This document shows positions 17,983 to 27,235 of a stretch of DNA of 64,000 bases, piece after piece (the first letter of the stretch is position 1; the number at the start of each line of letters is the position of its first letter). This DNA comes from Mitsuokella sp. oral taxon 131 str. W9106 (GTDB taxonomy: Bacteria > Bacillota > Negativicutes > Selenomonadales > Selenomonadaceae): the NCBI RefSeq assembly GCF_000469545.1, contig NZ_KI273055.1:1-64000 (forward strand), written 5' to 3'. The notes under the pieces were generated by a model. The model saw nothing but the letters and a program-made list of their open reading frames with translations. It was not told the DNA's origin and searched no databases. The translations under genes were made by a program, and so were the position numbers.

Positions 17983-19797
17983 ATGAAAATACATGGTGAT
18001 TTGGCAAATGTCAAGGCGAGTGTCCTTGAAGCGATCGAAGCGCTCTATGCGCTTTCTGTTCCGACGGATCAGATTTCGACGCGTGAACTCAACGAGGCGA
18101 TGCTTGCGGTGACGGATCTCCTTGATCGCGAGGTCGCCGTCTATGTGAATCGCGCGGGAAGCATTGTTCAGGTTTCCATTGGGGATGTGGGAACGGTCGA
18201 TCTCCCCAAGGTAAAGGCACGCTCTGCAAGCAGTCTTTCCGGTATTCGCTGCATCCATACGCATCCAAGCGGTGATACGCGGCTAAGTTCGCCAGACTTA
18301 TCCTCGCTTCGCCGCCTGCGCTTTGACTGCATGGCAGCGATCGGAAGAGACGGCAAGGATATCGTCGGGTCCATGGGCTTCCTAACGGGGAATTCCGAAG
18401 AAGATGGGAAGTTGGCGCTCGGACAGATGGGGCCGGTGTGTGATGATGTGCTCCATGGCGTCAATCTGACGTGGCTTATCGCAATAGTCAATCGCAGGCT
18501 TCATGCTTCGCGGGCGAAGGGAACAGAGGAGGAAGTCGAGCGCGCAATCTTGGCAGGCGTTGCATGGTCGGGGAATGGCTCGTGGAGCCATGAGGCTTCG
18601 ATGGAAGAGCTTGCTCGCCTTGCCGATACGGCAGGAACCATTGTCGTCGGACAATGCGTACAGCGCAAGGAGAAACCGGATGCCATGCTGTTTCTAGGGA
18701 AAGGCAAAGTTTCCGAGATCGCGATGGAGGCGCAGGATCAGGACGCGACGCTTCTTATCGTCGACGATGAGCTCACGCCGTCGCAGCAGCGCAATTTGGA
18801 ACGGACGCTTGGACTCAAGGTCATTGACCGCACCGCACTCATTCTCGACATTTTTGCACAGCGTGCACGTTCGAGCGAGGGCAAGATGCAGGTTGAGCTC
18901 GCACAGCTTCGTTATCATTTGCCACGTCTCGGCGGGCAGGGACTGGCGCTCTCACGACTCGGCGGTGGCATCGGGACGCGTGGGCCTGGCGAGACGAAGC
19001 TCGAAATGGATCGCAGGAGGATTCGCTCGCGCATCCACGATATCGAACAGCAGATTGATCGCCTGAAGCGCAACCGCACGCTTCGTCGGAAAGGACGCAA
19101 GGAGGCGCGCATTCCGCTCGTTGCACTCGTCGGCTATACGAATGCGGGAAAATCAACGCTTCTCAACAAGCTGACAAACGCGGCTGTCATGGCAGAAGAC
19201 AAGCTCTTTGCGACGCTTGACCCAACGACGCGCAAGCTGGTATTGCCGAGCGGCCAAGAAATTTTGCTGACCGATACGGTCGGCTTTATTCAAAAGCTGC
19301 CGCATACGCTCGTGACGGCTTTTCGAGCGACGCTTGAGGAAGTGCAGGAAGCGGATCTCTTGCTTCACGTCGTTGATGCGAGTGATGAGAATGTGGAGCA
19401 ACAGATCGAGTCCGTTGTCCACGTTCTTACGGAGCTTCATGCAGAGAATAAGCCGACGCTCTACGTTTGGAACAAGATGGACTGTCTCGAAGAAAGGACA
19501 CGTACAGAGACGTTCCTGCACAATCGGGATGGCGTTTGCATCGCGGCGGAGAAAGGCGAGAACCTAGATGGGCTCATCGCACATATCGAAGCTTTTTTCC
19601 GCGAGAGCTACGTCAATTTGACGCTGCTCATTCCCTATGCGGATGGGGCGGCAATCGCCGCGCTCCATGCGCTGCACGCCGTTCGCGATACGGCGTACTG
19701 TGAGCAAGGAACGCGTGTATGCGCGCATATCCCGCTTTCTGCACGAGAGCAATTTCGTGCTTATGAATGTGCGCGAAATGAACGAGATAAAGGATAG
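17983..19797 (+). CDS. hflX: GTPase HflX with JAB-like N-terminal extension
   Basis: Ribosome-associated GTPase. G motifs: GYTNAGKST (G1, near residue 384), FATLDPTTR (G2), LTDTVGFI (G3) and NKMD (G4). The HflX-specific glycine-rich segment is LSRLGGGIGTRGPGETKLE, followed by an alpha-helical linker. Residues 1-180 form an extra domain with IHTHPSGDTRLSSPDL (about 91-106), an HxHPSGx(n)SxxD pattern like JAB/RadC metal-binding proteins. This accounts for the 604-residue length against roughly 430 in E. coli; long forms also occur in clostridia. It is followed 9 nt later by the PLP enzyme gene, as in Bacillus ynbA-ynbB. Confidence 0.93.
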   Translation: MKIHGDLANVKASVLEAIEALYALSVPTDQISTRELNEAMLAVTDLLDREVAVYVNRAGSIVQVSIGDVGTVDLPKVKARSASSLSGIRCIHTHPSGDTRLSSPDLSSLRRLRFDCMAAIGRDGKDIVGSMGFLTGNSEEDGKLALGQMGPVCDDVLHGVNLTWLIAIVNRRLHASRAKGTEEEVERAILAGVAWSGNGSWSHEASMEELARLADTAGTIVVGQCVQRKEKPDAMLFLGKGKVSEIAMEAQDQDATLLIVDDELTPSQQRNLERTLGLKVIDRTALILDIFAQRARSSEGKMQVELAQLRYHLPRLGGQGLALSRLGGGIGTRGPGETKLEMDRRRIRSRIHDIEQQIDRLKRNRTLRRKGRKEARIPLVALVGYTNAGKSTLLNKLTNAAVMAEDKLFATLDPTTRKLVLPSGQEILLTDTVGFIQKLPHTLVTAFRATLEEVQEADLLLHVVDASDENVEQQIESVVHVLTELHAENKPTLYVWNKMDCLEERTRTETFLHNRDGVCIAAEKGENLDGLIAHIEAFFRESYVNLTLLIPYADGAAIAALHALHAVRDTAYCEQGTRVCAHIPLSAREQFRAYECARNERDKG

Positions 19798-19806
19798 GAG
19801 AGAGAT

Positions 19807-21051
19807 GTGTTTTCAAAAGAACTATTGGCGATCAAGAAAGAAGTCCTCGAATCATCCAAGATGCAGTTTGCATATATCGAGGAAATTGCAGAACGGAATA
19901 CGCTCAAAGTCCTTGATGCGATGCGCGAATGCCGCGTGTCGGATGCGCACTTCAATACGACTTCAGGCTACGCTTACGACGATATAGGCCGCACGAAACT
20001 CGAAGACCTGTACGCGAAGGTATTTGGAGCGGAGCGCGCACTTGTTCGCACGCAGTTCGTTTCGGGGACGCATGCGCTTGCGACGGTGCTTTTCGGCATC
20101 CTTCGTCCAGGTGATGCGCTTGTCTCACTGACGGGAAAGCCTTATGACACGATGCAGACGGTCATTGGCTACGAGCATCCGAGCAAGGGATCACTCAAAG
20201 AATTTGGTGTCTCGTACAACGAGCTTCCGATGGTCAATGGAAAAGTGGATATTGCCGGGATCCAGCGCGTTGTGACGAAGCGAACAAAAGTCGCTGCGAT
20301 CCAACGTTCGCGCGGGTACAGCATGAGAAGCCCGCTTTCAATCGATGCCATTCGTGCGATTACGGAAGAAGTGCATCGTGTGAATCCAAAATGTATTTGT
20401 TTTATCGATAACTGTTATGGTGAATTTGTTGACGTGGCTGAGCCGACGCAGGCGGGGGCAGATATCATGGCGGGGTCACTCATCAAGAATCCCGGTGGCG
20501 GAATTGCGCCGACAGGCGGTTATATCGCAGGGCGTGCAGATCTTGTCGAGCTTGCTTCATATCGCCTCACAGCACCAGGCATGGGGGATGAGCTCGGCGC
20601 AAGCCTCGCAAATAACCGCTTGCTTTTTCAGGGATTCTTCCTTGCGCCGCATATCGTTGCACAGGCAATCAAGGGTGCCATTTTCGCAGCGGGCGTATTT
20701 TCGCGGCTTGGCTATAAGACACGTCCGCTTCCAAACGAAGTGCGCGGTGATATCATACAGGCAATTGAACTCGGTTCTGCGGAAAAACTCATTGCGTTCT
20801 GCAGCGGCATTCAGCACTATTCGCCGGTCGATTCTTTTGCAGCACCAGAGCCTTGGGATATGCCAGGATATACGGATCAAATCATTATGGCAGCAGGCAC
20901 TTTTGTGCAGGGGGCATCCATCGAACTCAGTGCAGATGGGCCGCTGCGCGCGCCGTATAATGTTTATCTGCAGGGCGGCCTTACGTTCGAACATGCTGTC
21001 CTGGGCGTGATGGGAGCTGCGGAAGCCGTAAAAGGAAATGTATGCGTTTAG
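19807..21051 (+). CDS. Methionine gamma-lyase-like PLP protein (aluminium-resistance family)
   Basis: Pyridoxal-phosphate enzyme of the Cys/Met-metabolism fold, the family annotated as aluminium resistance protein or methionine gamma-lyase-like (YnbB). The probable PLP lysine is in GSLIKNPGGGIAPTGGYIAG; the substrate-side segment is ALVRTQFVSGTHALA. 414 residues is family length. The start is GTG 19807 with AGGAGAGAG upstream. The true substrate is not known. Its place directly after hflX is conserved in Firmicutes. Confidence 0.85.
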   Translation: MFSKELLAIKKEVLESSKMQFAYIEEIAERNTLKVLDAMRECRVSDAHFNTTSGYAYDDIGRTKLEDLYAKVFGAERALVRTQFVSGTHALATVLFGILRPGDALVSLTGKPYDTMQTVIGYEHPSKGSLKEFGVSYNELPMVNGKVDIAGIQRVVTKRTKVAAIQRSRGYSMRSPLSIDAIRAITEEVHRVNPKCICFIDNCYGEFVDVAEPTQAGADIMAGSLIKNPGGGIAPTGGYIAGRADLVELASYRLTAPGMGDELGASLANNRLLFQGFFLAPHIVAQAIKGAIFAAGVFSRLGYKTRPLPNEVRGDIIQAIELGSAEKLIAFCSGIQHYSPVDSFAAPEPWDMPGYTDQIIMAAGTFVQGASIELSADGPLRAPYNVYLQGGLTFEHAVLGVMGAAEAVKGNVCV

Positions 21052-21140
21052 CCGTTTGTGCTGGACGAAATGATGGATAAGGTACAAGAATAGCTGAAAT
21101 AGCTTGTTTCATTATCAGTATCGATAACGGAGGGTTGAAG

Positions 21141-22292
21141 ATGATTCAACTGCCATTGAAGCGACTCAAGCCGGGAATGGTTATGACACAGGGAATTTAT
21201 AATGGGAGTGGCGGCAGTTTTTTGAGCAAGGGTGTTTCCTTGACGGAGTCGTATATTCAAAAATTGCATGATTTAGGTATAGCTAGTGTTACGGTAACCA
21301 GCATGGATCCGCGTGACAGGATCGCGCCTCCGGAAGATGTCCTTGAGGAAAAAACGCGCGTTCTTGCTGTAAAACGCGTTTACGACATATTTCAGCAAGT
21401 GGCAAAAAAAGGAACATTCGATGTCGAGCCGCTCATGAAAGCATCTTCCGCAATTGTCAAGGATATTTTGGAGCGGCGCAAAAACCTCGTCCAACTCACG
21501 GATATTCGTACGCATGATATGTATACGTTTGCACATAGTGTCAATGTGGCGATGTTATCCGCGCTCATTGCAGTGCTTGTCGGCATGAAGCAGGAAGAGA
21601 TCTCTGATCTGACGCTAAGTACGCTCATGCATGACCTCGGAAAATTATCTGTTCCGATTGAAATACTCAATAAACCAAGTCGTCTGACGGACGAGGAGTT
21701 TGCTGTCATCAAACGCCATCCACGTGCAGGGTTCGAGCGAATTCAATCGATGAAGAAATTGCCAAACAAGGACGTGCTTTCGATTGTGGCATTGCAGCAT
21801 CACGAACACATGGATGGCACGGGCTACCCTGACAGACGCAAGGGAAAAGAGATTCACATTTTTGGACGCATTAGTGCGATTGCAGACGTCTACGATGCGC
21901 TGACGAGCAGTCGTCCTTACAAGAAAGCGTACATTCCTTCGATTGCTTACAATATCATGGCGAATTGCTCAAAGGGGCAGTTTGACGAGGAACTGCTGGG
22001 GCTCTTCTTTCAAAATGTGGCGATTTATCCGACGGGAACGGTCCTCAAAACTTCACTTGGCTACGGCGTCGTCAAAAATGTCGTATTTGGCAAGACGGAC
22101 CGGCCGGACATCATTCTGTTTGCCGATTGCGATAAGAAGCTTTTTTTCTCGCCGCAGGAGGTTGATCTTTACAGGGATCGGGAATGTGTGATCGAAGGCG
22201 TTTTGAAAGATATGGAGCTTTATCACTTCGTTCATGAGATTGGATTTGATCCCGGCGCTCTTCTGGAACTTCAAAAAGAATCAGAAATGTGA
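21141..22292 (+). CDS. HD-GYP domain protein, canonical motifs
   Basis: Probable cyclic-di-GMP phosphodiesterase. All motifs are present: AHSVNVA (131-137), LMHDLGK (162-168, HD at 164-165), KRHPRAG (191-197) and HHEHMDGTGYP (220-230). The N-terminal ~110 residues start with LKPGMVMTQGIY, matching the LKPGM start of the 9110 paralog. The ATG 21141 is preferred over TTG 21135 because GGAGGG is then correctly spaced. 383 residues. It ends 13 nt before ogt. Confidence 0.9.
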   Translation: MIQLPLKRLKPGMVMTQGIYNGSGGSFLSKGVSLTESYIQKLHDLGIASVTVTSMDPRDRIAPPEDVLEEKTRVLAVKRVYDIFQQVAKKGTFDVEPLMKASSAIVKDILERRKNLVQLTDIRTHDMYTFAHSVNVAMLSALIAVLVGMKQEEISDLTLSTLMHDLGKLSVPIEILNKPSRLTDEEFAVIKRHPRAGFERIQSMKKLPNKDVLSIVALQHHEHMDGTGYPDRRKGKEIHIFGRISAIADVYDALTSSRPYKKAYIPSIAYNIMANCSKGQFDEELLGLFFQNVAIYPTGTVLKTSLGYGVVKNVVFGKTDRPDIILFADCDKKLFFSPQEVDLYRDRECVIEGVLKDMELYHFVHEIGFDPGALLELQKESEM

Positions 22293-22305
22293 TGAGGAGG
22301 CAATT

Positions 22306-22791
22306 TTGGCACAGTATGCAGAATATCCGTGTTCATTTGGCTTTTTTCGTATTGGAGAAGAGTCCGGTGCTGTCATTTCCATCGATATTGAAAAAGAGGC
22401 TTTGAACAAAGAGCCGAATGCGCCGTCTGCACTTTTGGATCAGACGGCAGGTGAATTATCCGAATACCTTGCAGGTAGGAGAACGCAGTTTTCTTTTCCC
22501 TATCGCTTGCAGGGAACGCCGTTTCGCATGAAAGTTTGGCATGAGCTCGAAAACGTATCCTATGGGGAAACGACGACGTACAAGAAGCTTGCGGAGGCGA
22601 TTGGCAGAGCCGGTGCTTACCATGCAGTAGGCGGTGCGGTCGCTGCAAATCCTTTAAGCATAGTCGTTCCCTGTCATCGCGTGATTGGGACAAATGGAAC
22701 CCTGACGGGATACGCATGGGGGCTTCCGATCAAGGAAAGGCTGCTCGCCTTGGAACGGAAAAAAATGGACAGGATGAATGAAATCGAGTGA
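22306..22791 (+). CDS. ogt: Methylated-DNA-[protein]-cysteine S-methyltransferase
   Basis: Suicidal DNA repair protein that removes O6-alkyl groups from guanine. The acceptor-cysteine motif VVPCHRVIGTNG is clear, followed by LTGYAWGLPIKERLLALE. The helix-turn-helix region YGETTTYKKLAEAIG precedes it. The start is TTG 22306, with GAGGAGG five nt upstream; a longer in-frame ATG lies inside the HD-GYP gene and is rejected. 161 residues, matching the short Ogt form. Confidence 0.92.
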   Translation: MAQYAEYPCSFGFFRIGEESGAVISIDIEKEALNKEPNAPSALLDQTAGELSEYLAGRRTQFSFPYRLQGTPFRMKVWHELENVSYGETTTYKKLAEAIGRAGAYHAVGGAVAANPLSIVVPCHRVIGTNGTLTGYAWGLPIKERLLALERKKMDRMNEIE

Positions 22792-22850
22792 AGGGAAGTG
22801 TATGCAGGGATCCCAATAAGGCGCGCTGGCTGGCACACATTATTTTCCAC

Positions 22851-22878
22851 AAAAAAAGAATGCTGCGACGCAACATCC
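22851..22878 (-). terminator. Terminator of tRNA-Ala
   Basis: On the minus strand a 9-bp stem including G-T pairs (22858-22866 with 22870-22878) is followed by seven T residues (22851-22857), 17 nt past the tRNA CCA. Confidence 0.8.
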
Positions 22879-22895
22879 TTTTCCATTCAGTATTA

Positions 22896-22971
<76 letters not shown>

Positions 22972-22982
22972 GATACGCGACT

Positions 22983-23011
22983 ATTTTAGCATAAAGGGAT
23001 TTCCTTGTAAA
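22983..23011 (-). promoter_or_regulatory. Promoter of tRNA-Ala
   Basis: On the minus strand TTTACA (23006-23011) and TAAAAT (22983-22988) are spaced by 17 nt, 11 nt upstream of the tRNA 5' end. Confidence 0.75.
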
Positions 23012-23077
23012 TATGTTGTGCAGAAATTAACGATTCGCATACGCTCTGTTAATGTTGCAAAAAAATATTTTTGCCCC

Positions 23078-23106
23078 TTGCAAAGGAAAACGTCTTAGGC
23101 TATACT
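23078..23106 (+). promoter_or_regulatory. Promoter of tRNA-Pro
   Basis: TTGCAA (23078-23083) and TATACT (23101-23106) are spaced by 17 nt, 9 nt upstream of the tRNA. It is divergent from the tRNA-Ala promoter. Confidence 0.75.
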
Positions 23107-23115
23107 ATTCGTTGT

Positions 23116-23192
23116 CGGGACGTAGCGCAGCTTGGTAGCGCGCTTCCTTGGGGTGGAAGAGGTCGCGTGTTCAAATCACGTCGTTCCGACCA
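23116..23192 (+). tRNA. tRNA-Pro (anticodon GGG)
   Basis: Acceptor CGGGACG pairs with CGTTCCG, the D-arm is AGCGCAGCTTGGTAGCGC, the anticodon stem CTTCC/GGAAG encloses TTGGGGT with anticodon GGG, and the T-loop is TTCAAAT. CCA is encoded. Length is 77 nt. Confidence 0.97.
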
Positions 23193-23212
23193 TTTATGAA
23201 TATCAAGGCGTA

Positions 23213-23248
23213 GGAGCTATCCGTGTGTTACGGATGGCTCTCCTTTTT
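23213..23248 (+). terminator. Terminator of tRNA-Pro
   Basis: GGAGCTATCCGT pairs with ACGGATGGCTCTCC (small bulge) across a 5-nt loop, followed by TTTTT. Confidence 0.8.
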
Positions 23249-23292
23249 ATAGCAAAAAGAAATGCTGAACAAACAGCGACTTGAAAACAGAG

Positions 23293-23321
23293 TGGACGAA
23301 TAAGCAGAATTCTGTTATATT
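23293..23321 (+). promoter_or_regulatory. Possible promoter/operator of the iscR-like gene
   Basis: TGGACG (23293-23298) and TATATT (23316-23321) are spaced by 17 nt. The next bases, TTGACCTAGGGATGG, loosely resemble Rrf2-family operators, which would allow autoregulation; this part is weak. Confidence 0.4.
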
Positions 23322-23359
23322 GACCTAGGGATGGAATGCTCGGATTTACGAGGTGAGAT

Positions 23360-23806
23360 ATGAAGATATCAACAAGGGGAAGGTATAGCGTGACTGCCCT
23401 TTACGATTTGGCGTTAAGATGCGGGGAGGGTGCTGTGCCGTTGAAGAGTATCGCGCAAAGCCAGGGCCTTTCGGAAAATTATTTGGAGCAGCTTATGGCA
23501 CCGCTTCGCCGAGCTGGACTCGTGCGGAGCGTTCGCGGAGCCCAGGGAGGCTATGTGCTCGCACGTGATCCGAAGGATATCGCGATTGGAGATATTATTC
23601 AAGCGGTAGAGGGTCCGATCGCGCTCGTCGACTGCCTGCTCACAAGTGCGGAATCGGAAAAACAGCCTTGTGATAGGGCCTGTGACTGCGTAACGCGGAG
23701 CGTTTGGGAAAAGGTATGCGAAAGCATCAACAGCGTGCTCAACAATATCACACTATCAGATCTTTGTGCGGACACAGCGGCAAAACATATCGGATGTGCG
23801 CGATGA
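23360..23806 (+). CDS. Rrf2 family regulator, IscR-like
   Basis: Winged-helix regulator. The N-terminus MKISTRGRYSVTAL and the recognition-helix region GLSENYLEQLMAPLRRAGLV are typical of Rrf2 proteins. Cysteines at 92, 104, 108 and 110 (with C120) sit where IscR ligates an Fe-S cluster, so it likely senses Fe-S status rather than acting like the cysteine-poor CymR. 148 residues. It overlaps the cysteine desulfurase by ATGA, the usual iscR-iscS/nifS arrangement, and probably represses its own operon. Confidence 0.88.
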   Translation: MKISTRGRYSVTALYDLALRCGEGAVPLKSIAQSQGLSENYLEQLMAPLRRAGLVRSVRGAQGGYVLARDPKDIAIGDIIQAVEGPIALVDCLLTSAESEKQPCDRACDCVTRSVWEKVCESINSVLNNITLSDLCADTAAKHIGCAR

Positions 23807-24942
23807 AACCAGTTTATCTTGACTATGCAGCAACAACTCCGGTCGATCCCCGCGTCGTCGAGGGGATGTTGCCTTTTTTTTCGGATTCGTTCGGCAATCC
23901 GTCGAGCCTTTATTCGTTTGGGCGAACGGCAAGAAGGGCAGTCGAAGAGGCACGGCGAAAGGTTGCAGCACTCATCGGCGCGCCGAGCGATTCTGTCTAT
24001 TTTACGAGCGGCGGCAGTGAGAGCGACAACTGGATTGTAAAGGGAATCGCGCGGACGATGCTTTTATCCGGTCGCAAATGCCGCATTGTGACGACGCCGA
24101 TTGAACATCAAGCAATTCTTTCTGCATGCGCGCAAGTGAAAAAGGAAGGGGCAGAAGTTTTCTATCTGCCTGTCGATCCGACAGGAGAAGTCCATACGGT
24201 GGATTTAGAACGCCTTGCAGGAGACAATGCATCGCTCGTCAGCGTGATGACGGCGAACAATGAAATCGGCACGATTGAGCCAATCGCGAAGATTGGTGCG
24301 TGGTGCCACGCACATGGGATTCCCTTCCATACGGATGCAGTGCAGGCGGCAGGGCATATTCCCATCTCCGTGGAGAAAATGCAGATCGATGCGCTTTCCC
24401 TTTCTGCACATAAGCTGTATGGGCCAAAAGGCATCGGCGTGCTCTATCTTAGGCGTGGTGTCCCAGCGGAAGCCTTGATCCATGGCGGTGCGCAGGAGCG
24501 CGATAGGCGCGCGGGAACGGAAAATACAGCCGGCATCGTCGGCCTCGGCATCGCAGCGGAGATTGCCATGCAGGAAATGCAAACGGAACGCGTTCGGCTA
24601 ATCGAGCTGCGAGAAGCACTCATAAAAGGGATTCTCGCGTTGGATGGAGCATGGGTGAATGGCAGCAGGGAAAATCGATTGCCCGGCAATGTGAGCTTTG
24701 GCATTCGTGGGATGCACCATGATACGCTCTTGATCCGACTTGATATGGCAGGTTTCGCTGTGTCGGCAGGAAGTGCTTGCAGTGCCGGGGCACTTGAACC
24801 GTCACACGTTCTTCTCGCAGTCGGACAGAGCGAGGAGGAAGCGTCGTGCGCGCTGCGCGTTACGCTTGGCAGATGGACACAGAAAGAGGAAGTCGTGCAA
24901 TTCCTTCATACGCTTACGGAAATCGTTTCATCCATTCGATGA
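23803..24942 (+). CDS. Cysteine desulfurase (NifS/IscS-like)
   Basis: PLP enzyme that removes sulfur from cysteine for Fe-S cluster and thiocofactor synthesis. It begins YLDYAATTPVDPRV. The PLP lysine is in LSAHKLYGPKGIG (about residue 205) and the catalytic cysteine in SAGSACSAGALEPSHVL (about residue 326). 379 residues. ATG 23803 overlaps the regulator stop. No IscU/NifU scaffold follows in this window, so the scaffold gene is either elsewhere or another system is used. Confidence 0.93.
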   Translation: MKPVYLDYAATTPVDPRVVEGMLPFFSDSFGNPSSLYSFGRTARRAVEEARRKVAALIGAPSDSVYFTSGGSESDNWIVKGIARTMLLSGRKCRIVTTPIEHQAILSACAQVKKEGAEVFYLPVDPTGEVHTVDLERLAGDNASLVSVMTANNEIGTIEPIAKIGAWCHAHGIPFHTDAVQAAGHIPISVEKMQIDALSLSAHKLYGPKGIGVLYLRRGVPAEALIHGGAQERDRRAGTENTAGIVGLGIAAEIAMQEMQTERVRLIELREALIKGILALDGAWVNGSRENRLPGNVSFGIRGMHHDTLLIRLDMAGFAVSAGSACSAGALEPSHVLLAVGQSEEEASCALRVTLGRWTQKEEVVQFLHTLTEIVSSIR

Positions 24943-25017
24943 TGCGATGGTGTATCGTAGGGGTTGTCTTTGTATGAAATCATCTTCGTTAAATTTACGA
25001 AAAAGTGCTTGCTAAAA

Positions 25018-25046
25018 TTGTTTTTAAAGCTTTAATCATGTATAAT
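25018..25046 (+). promoter_or_regulatory. Promoter of the rodZ-to-ppaC run
   Basis: TTGTTT (25018-25023) and a perfect TATAAT (25041-25046) with 17-nt spacing lie about 40 nt before the ribosome site of the rodZ-like gene. Confidence 0.65.
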
Positions 25047-25093
25047 AGTTAGGAATCGTATGTCAAGGCGAGTGTTATTCAGGAGGTATGGCA

Positions 25094-25924
25094 GTGGTAG
25101 GAGACAAGCTGCGTGCAGAACGCGAGAGACAAAACCTGACAATCAAAGATATCGAAAAAGGGACGAGCATTCGTTCTTTATATATAGAAAACATTGAGGC
25201 AGGCAAGTATGATCAGTTGCCGGGAGAGGTTTACACAAAAGGGTTCATTCGAAATTATGCAAATTTTTTGCAGCTCGATGCGACGGCGCTCCTACACGAA
25301 TACATGGAAGAGAATCACCCCGATATTGCGGCGCAGGATTCTGCCCTTGGAACGCCGACGCATGTCGCACCAGCAGAAAAACCGGAGCGTGCAGCGGTGC
25401 ACTTTGATGCAACGCCGATGACGAGTGATCTGCGTCAACGCGTGGATCATTCACATCATCGACAGAATGCGCTTGTGTTGGTCGTGCTCCTTGTGATCAT
25501 CGTGATTGCGGGAGGCGTATTCTTTTTCTTTGAAAGCGCCTCGCCGGATGCCGATCAGATGCGGCAGGTTTCACAGCGTACGGAGCAGTCGAAGCAAACA
25601 AGTCCGTCGCCGAGCAGCGCATCGCAAGACAAGAACCGTGTCGCTGCAAAAAAGGAAGAATCAGCAAAGAAAGCTTCTGACGGCGTCGAGGTAACGGCAA
25701 AGTTTACGGATCGCTGCTGGATGGAGGTCAAGGTCGACGGAAAGACTGTATTTGAAGGAATGGCGGAAAAGGGCAAGACGATGAATTGGAAAGGCACGCA
25801 GCACGTCGTTGTCACGGCAGGAAATGCCGGTGCTGTGCAATTTACCGTCAATGGAAAGGACATGGGCAAGGCAGGCGGCATGGGTGAGGTCGTTGAGAAG
25901 ACGTTCTCGACGGACAATAATTGA
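25094..25924 (+). CDS. RodZ-like helix-turn-helix membrane protein
   Basis: Bitopic protein that in rods links MreB to the envelope. Residues 3-65 are a HTH_25-type domain ([19 protein letters not shown], then [16 protein letters not shown]). A transmembrane segment ([20 protein letters not shown]) lies near residues 125-145. A Ser/Gln/Lys-rich linker follows, then a C-terminal DUF4115-like beta domain. GTG 25094 is favoured because AGGAGG is 7 nt upstream; an ATG 6 nt earlier is too close. 276 residues. It heads the cell-division and envelope gene run. Confidence 0.83.
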   Translation: MVGDKLRAERERQNLTIKDIEKGTSIRSLYIENIEAGKYDQLPGEVYTKGFIRNYANFLQLDATALLHEYMEENHPDIAAQDSALGTPTHVAPAEKPERAAVHFDATPMTSDLRQRVDHSHHRQNALVLVVLLVIIVIAGGVFFFFESASPDADQMRQVSQRTEQSKQTSPSPSSASQDKNRVAAKKEESAKKASDGVEVTAKFTDRCWMEVKVDGKTVFEGMAEKGKTMNWKGTQHVVVTAGNAGAVQFTVNGKDMGKAGGMGEVVEKTFSTDNN

Positions 25925-26699
25925 TGGAAGAGTTTCTTCCCGTCTCGCGTGCTGATATGAAAGCGCGCGGCTTGGATCAACTTGACTTCGTTTTTGTGTC
26001 CGGTGATGCTTATGTCGATCATCCGAGCTTTGGTCCGGCGATTATCTGTCGCGTGCTCGAATCGCACGGCTATAAAGTCGGCATTATCCCCCAGCCAGAT
26101 TGGCGCTCGGATCGCGATTTTTCGCGATTGGGCAAACCTCGGCTGGGGTTTCCGTTTCTTGAAGAGCTATGCAGGCACCATATCAGCGGCCAGCTCAAGA
26201 TTGCGCCAGAACATATTTCGGATCGCGTGACGAGGCTCATGGGCAAATCCAACAAGAAGACGTACTTGACGTTTGTAAAACGATTTGCGTCTATCAATGC
26301 GCGGCTTGGCAAGAGACAATACCTCGTGCCGTACTTTCTTTCGAGCCATCCTGGTGCGGAGCTTGAAGATGCAGTAGAGCTAGCGGTGTTCCTTCATGAG
26401 ATGGGGTACCATCCTGAGCAGGTGCAAGACTTCATACCCACGCCTGGCACGCTTGCGACGTGCATGTACTACACGGGGCTTGAGAGCATGTATACACGGC
26501 TAAGAGCCATGAAGAAAAGGGCATGCAGCGAGCACTTATGCAGTATTGGCTTCCCCAAAATCGTGAAATTGTGCGAAAGGCACTTCGTCTTGCACATCGT
26601 GAGGATCTCATCGGCTACGGGCCGAAGTGCCTCGTCCGTCCAGCGGATACGCATCCCAAAAGAAAAAGACAGAAACCCAGAAAGAAGGTGCAGCCATGA
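25924..26699 (+). pseudogene. YgiQ family radical SAM protein, internally deleted and frameshifted
   Basis: Residues 1-77 match the YgiQ N-terminus ([20 protein letters not shown], then RLGKPRLGF). At about 26155 the sequence jumps directly to the YgiQ C-terminal third ([20 protein letters not shown]). The middle of the ~600-residue protein, including the CxxxCxxC Fe-S motif, is absent. A second lesion near 26488 shifts the frame: the expected continuation [20 protein letters not shown], through a lysine/arginine-rich tail, is in another frame and ends at TGA 26697-26699. The start overlaps the rodZ stop. No radical chemistry is possible. In-frame reading after the shift gives an unrelated tail. 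Confidence 0.88.
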
Positions 26700-27199
26700 G
26701 ATGTCCGTATTGTAAAACAGCAGACAGCCGCGTCGTGGACTCGCGCGCAGCAGATGATGGTGCGACGATACGCCGCCGCCGGGAATGCAATGCATGCGGC
26801 AAACGCTTTACGACGTACGAGGTTGTCGAAAAATTGCCGTTGATGGTCGTAAAAAACGATGGACGGCGTGAAGTGTTCAAACGAGATAAGATTCTCAATG
26901 GACTCATTCGTTCCTGTGACAAGCGTGACATTTCCATGGAGCGAATTGCAGCACTCGCCAATGCGGTGGAGCGCGACATACGCAATACGATGGATCAGGA
27001 AGTGCCATCCAAGCGAATCGGTGAGCTCGTCATGGAGAAACTCAAGGATTTCGATGACGTCGCTTATATCCGCTTTGCATCGGTCTATCGAAAGTTTGCG
27101 GATGTATCTGGTTTTCTCGATGAGCTCAAAGAATTGCAGGCACGGAAGAAATGCGAAGCGGACAAAGTGGCACAAGCGGAAAAAGGCATCAAGTTATGA
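26696..27199 (+). CDS. nrdR: Transcriptional repressor NrdR
   Basis: Zinc-ribbon/ATP-cone repressor of ribonucleotide reductase genes. Zinc cysteines are CPYC (3-6) and CNAC (31-34), with the [17 protein letters not shown] signature; the ATP-cone covers about residues 49-139. 167 residues is slightly longer than the usual ~150 because of a charged tail. The ATG overlaps the stop of the original ygiQ frame (ATGA), so it was translationally coupled to a gene that is now broken. No nrd genes are in the window. Confidence 0.95.
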   Translation: MRCPYCKTADSRVVDSRAADDGATIRRRRECNACGKRFTTYEVVEKLPLMVVKNDGRREVFKRDKILNGLIRSCDKRDISMERIAALANAVERDIRNTMDQEVPSKRIGELVMEKLKDFDDVAYIRFASVYRKFADVSGFLDELKELQARKKCEADKVAQAEKGIKL

Positions 27200-27235
27200 T
27201 ATAGAGCCTAAGGCAAACGAGGGGGGAATGGATCC

